Positions 33,652-33,874 of a DNA stretch of 33,874 nt are shown here, one piece after another. Positions within the stretch are counted from its first letter, which is position 1. The number at the start of each line of letters is the position of its first letter. The notes beneath the pieces were generated by a model, which saw nothing but the letters and a program-made list of their open reading frames with translations, was not told the DNA's origin and searched no databases. The position numbers were made by a program, and so were the translations under genes. Location of the stretch: NCBI GenBank assembly GCA_020443325.1, contig JAGRIK010000252.1, positions 1-33,874 on the forward strand. The letters are read 5' to 3'. Source of the stretch: Halioglobus sp. (GTDB taxonomy: Bacteria; Pseudomonadota; Gammaproteobacteria; Pseudomonadales; Halieaceae).

Positions 33652-33874
33652 GGTTGCGGATGGAGAATGTGTTTCTCAGTCGCTCCACGTAATTCGCTTG
33701 GTGAGAAACACATTCTCCATCCGCAACCTCAGTGCACACCATACGATTAGATCACTAAAAAATCTTCCATTCATACAATTCACAATCTAACGTCCGTCAC
33801 ACCTCGTGCCGTAGCATTGGGATGCAGGGCTCGTACCCCAGTAGGCGTTTCACCAAGCGAATCACGTGGAGCGA
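33652..33874 (+). repeat. Hairpin repeat element, copy II cut by the window end
   Basis: The B hairpin has arms 33652-33678 and 33702-33728 (27 bp, perfect) and loop 33679-33701 (GTCGCTCC...TTCGCTTGG). The spacer is 33729-33826, ending in the 41-nt conserved block 33786-33826. The A hairpin's left arm is 33827-33852 and its loop 33853-33874 lacks only the last base; the right arm is outside the window. Compared with copy I, the B left arm differs at four positions and the right arm carries the matching change at each. The 163 bases between the SDR stop and this unit (33489-33651) contain no gene or clear terminator. Confidence 0.93.

Noticed and set aside
33605-33790. 61-codon reading frame through hairpin B of copy II, and a similar one at 9039-9299
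   Set aside because: They translate the palindrome and its loop (sharing RNTFSIRN) only because the repeat is open in that frame. The insertion in copy I and the divergent flanks argue against a conserved peptide.
1-33874. Circular plasmid or phage suggested by similar ends
   Set aside because: The 54-base terminal match has two mismatches and is explained by the dispersed repeat. No replication, partition or phage genes are present.

Overview
The window looks like a chromosomal segment of a marine gammaproteobacterium, probably close to the Halieaceae/Cellvibrionales. This is inferred from the gene content, not from a marker gene: three large TonB-dependent receptors, a beta-helix surface lipoprotein with a Ser/Gly linker, a bactofilin, a PAPS-type sulfotransferase, a Coq4-like protein, a sterol-desaturase-like hydroxylase and Abhydrolase_10/S8 lipoproteins. 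There is no rRNA, tRNA, CRISPR array, phage or transposase gene.

Layout. 1-92 is a truncated copy of a hairpin repeat. 187-2732 (minus) is a sulfotransferase plus an alkylsulfatase-like metallo-beta-lactamase protein, overlapping by 1 nt or separated by a few bases. 2875-3540 (minus) is a DUF3313-like lipoprotein with its own terminator. 3734-8823 (plus) carries a bactofilin, a methyltransferase-like protein, glutamate decarboxylase, a small membrane protein, a DUF4124 protein, an alpha/beta hydrolase and a MAPEG protein. 8824-9249 holds a complete copy of the hairpin repeat and a terminator. 9250-12292 (minus) has an Abhydrolase_10 lipoprotein and a UMF1-type MFS transporter, divergent from a glycerophosphodiesterase (12370-13170). 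13233-19225 (minus) is a TonB receptor followed by an internally duplicated beta-helix lipoprotein, a likely outer-membrane uptake pair. 19596-21990 has small secreted and membrane proteins and a TIM-barrel isomerase-like protein. 22014-29129 (plus) has a histidine-box membrane hydroxylase, a Coq4 family protein and two tandem TonB receptors. 29195-32457 (minus) has a subtilase lipoprotein and a small secreted protein, followed by a plus-strand SDR oxidoreductase (32649-33488). 33652-33874 is another copy of the hairpin repeat, cut by the window end.

The most unusual object is the repeat. One unit of about 275 bp has two long hairpins, B (27-bp stem) and A (26-bp stem), joined by a 96-98 nt spacer. 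The stems are unrelated over most of their length, but the 23-nt loops of A and B are reverse complements of each other, so on one strand they could pair as a kissing complex. Between copies, every difference in the B stem and one in the A stem is matched by a compensating change on the other arm. The last 41 nt of the spacer differ at only one position. No protein gene lies inside the unit. Its function is unknown; candidates are a structured RNA, a MITE-like non-autonomous element mobilised as single-stranded DNA, or a recombination/termination site. Both window ends fall inside copies, which suggests the window is an assembly contig ended by this repeat.

Metabolically the region points to outer-membrane nutrient capture (three TonB receptors and a partner lipoprotein) and to lipid or steroid-like chemistry (hydroxylase, SDR, Abhydrolase_10, sulfotransferase/alkylsulfatase-like pair, GDPD). 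The actual substrates cannot be read from the sequence.
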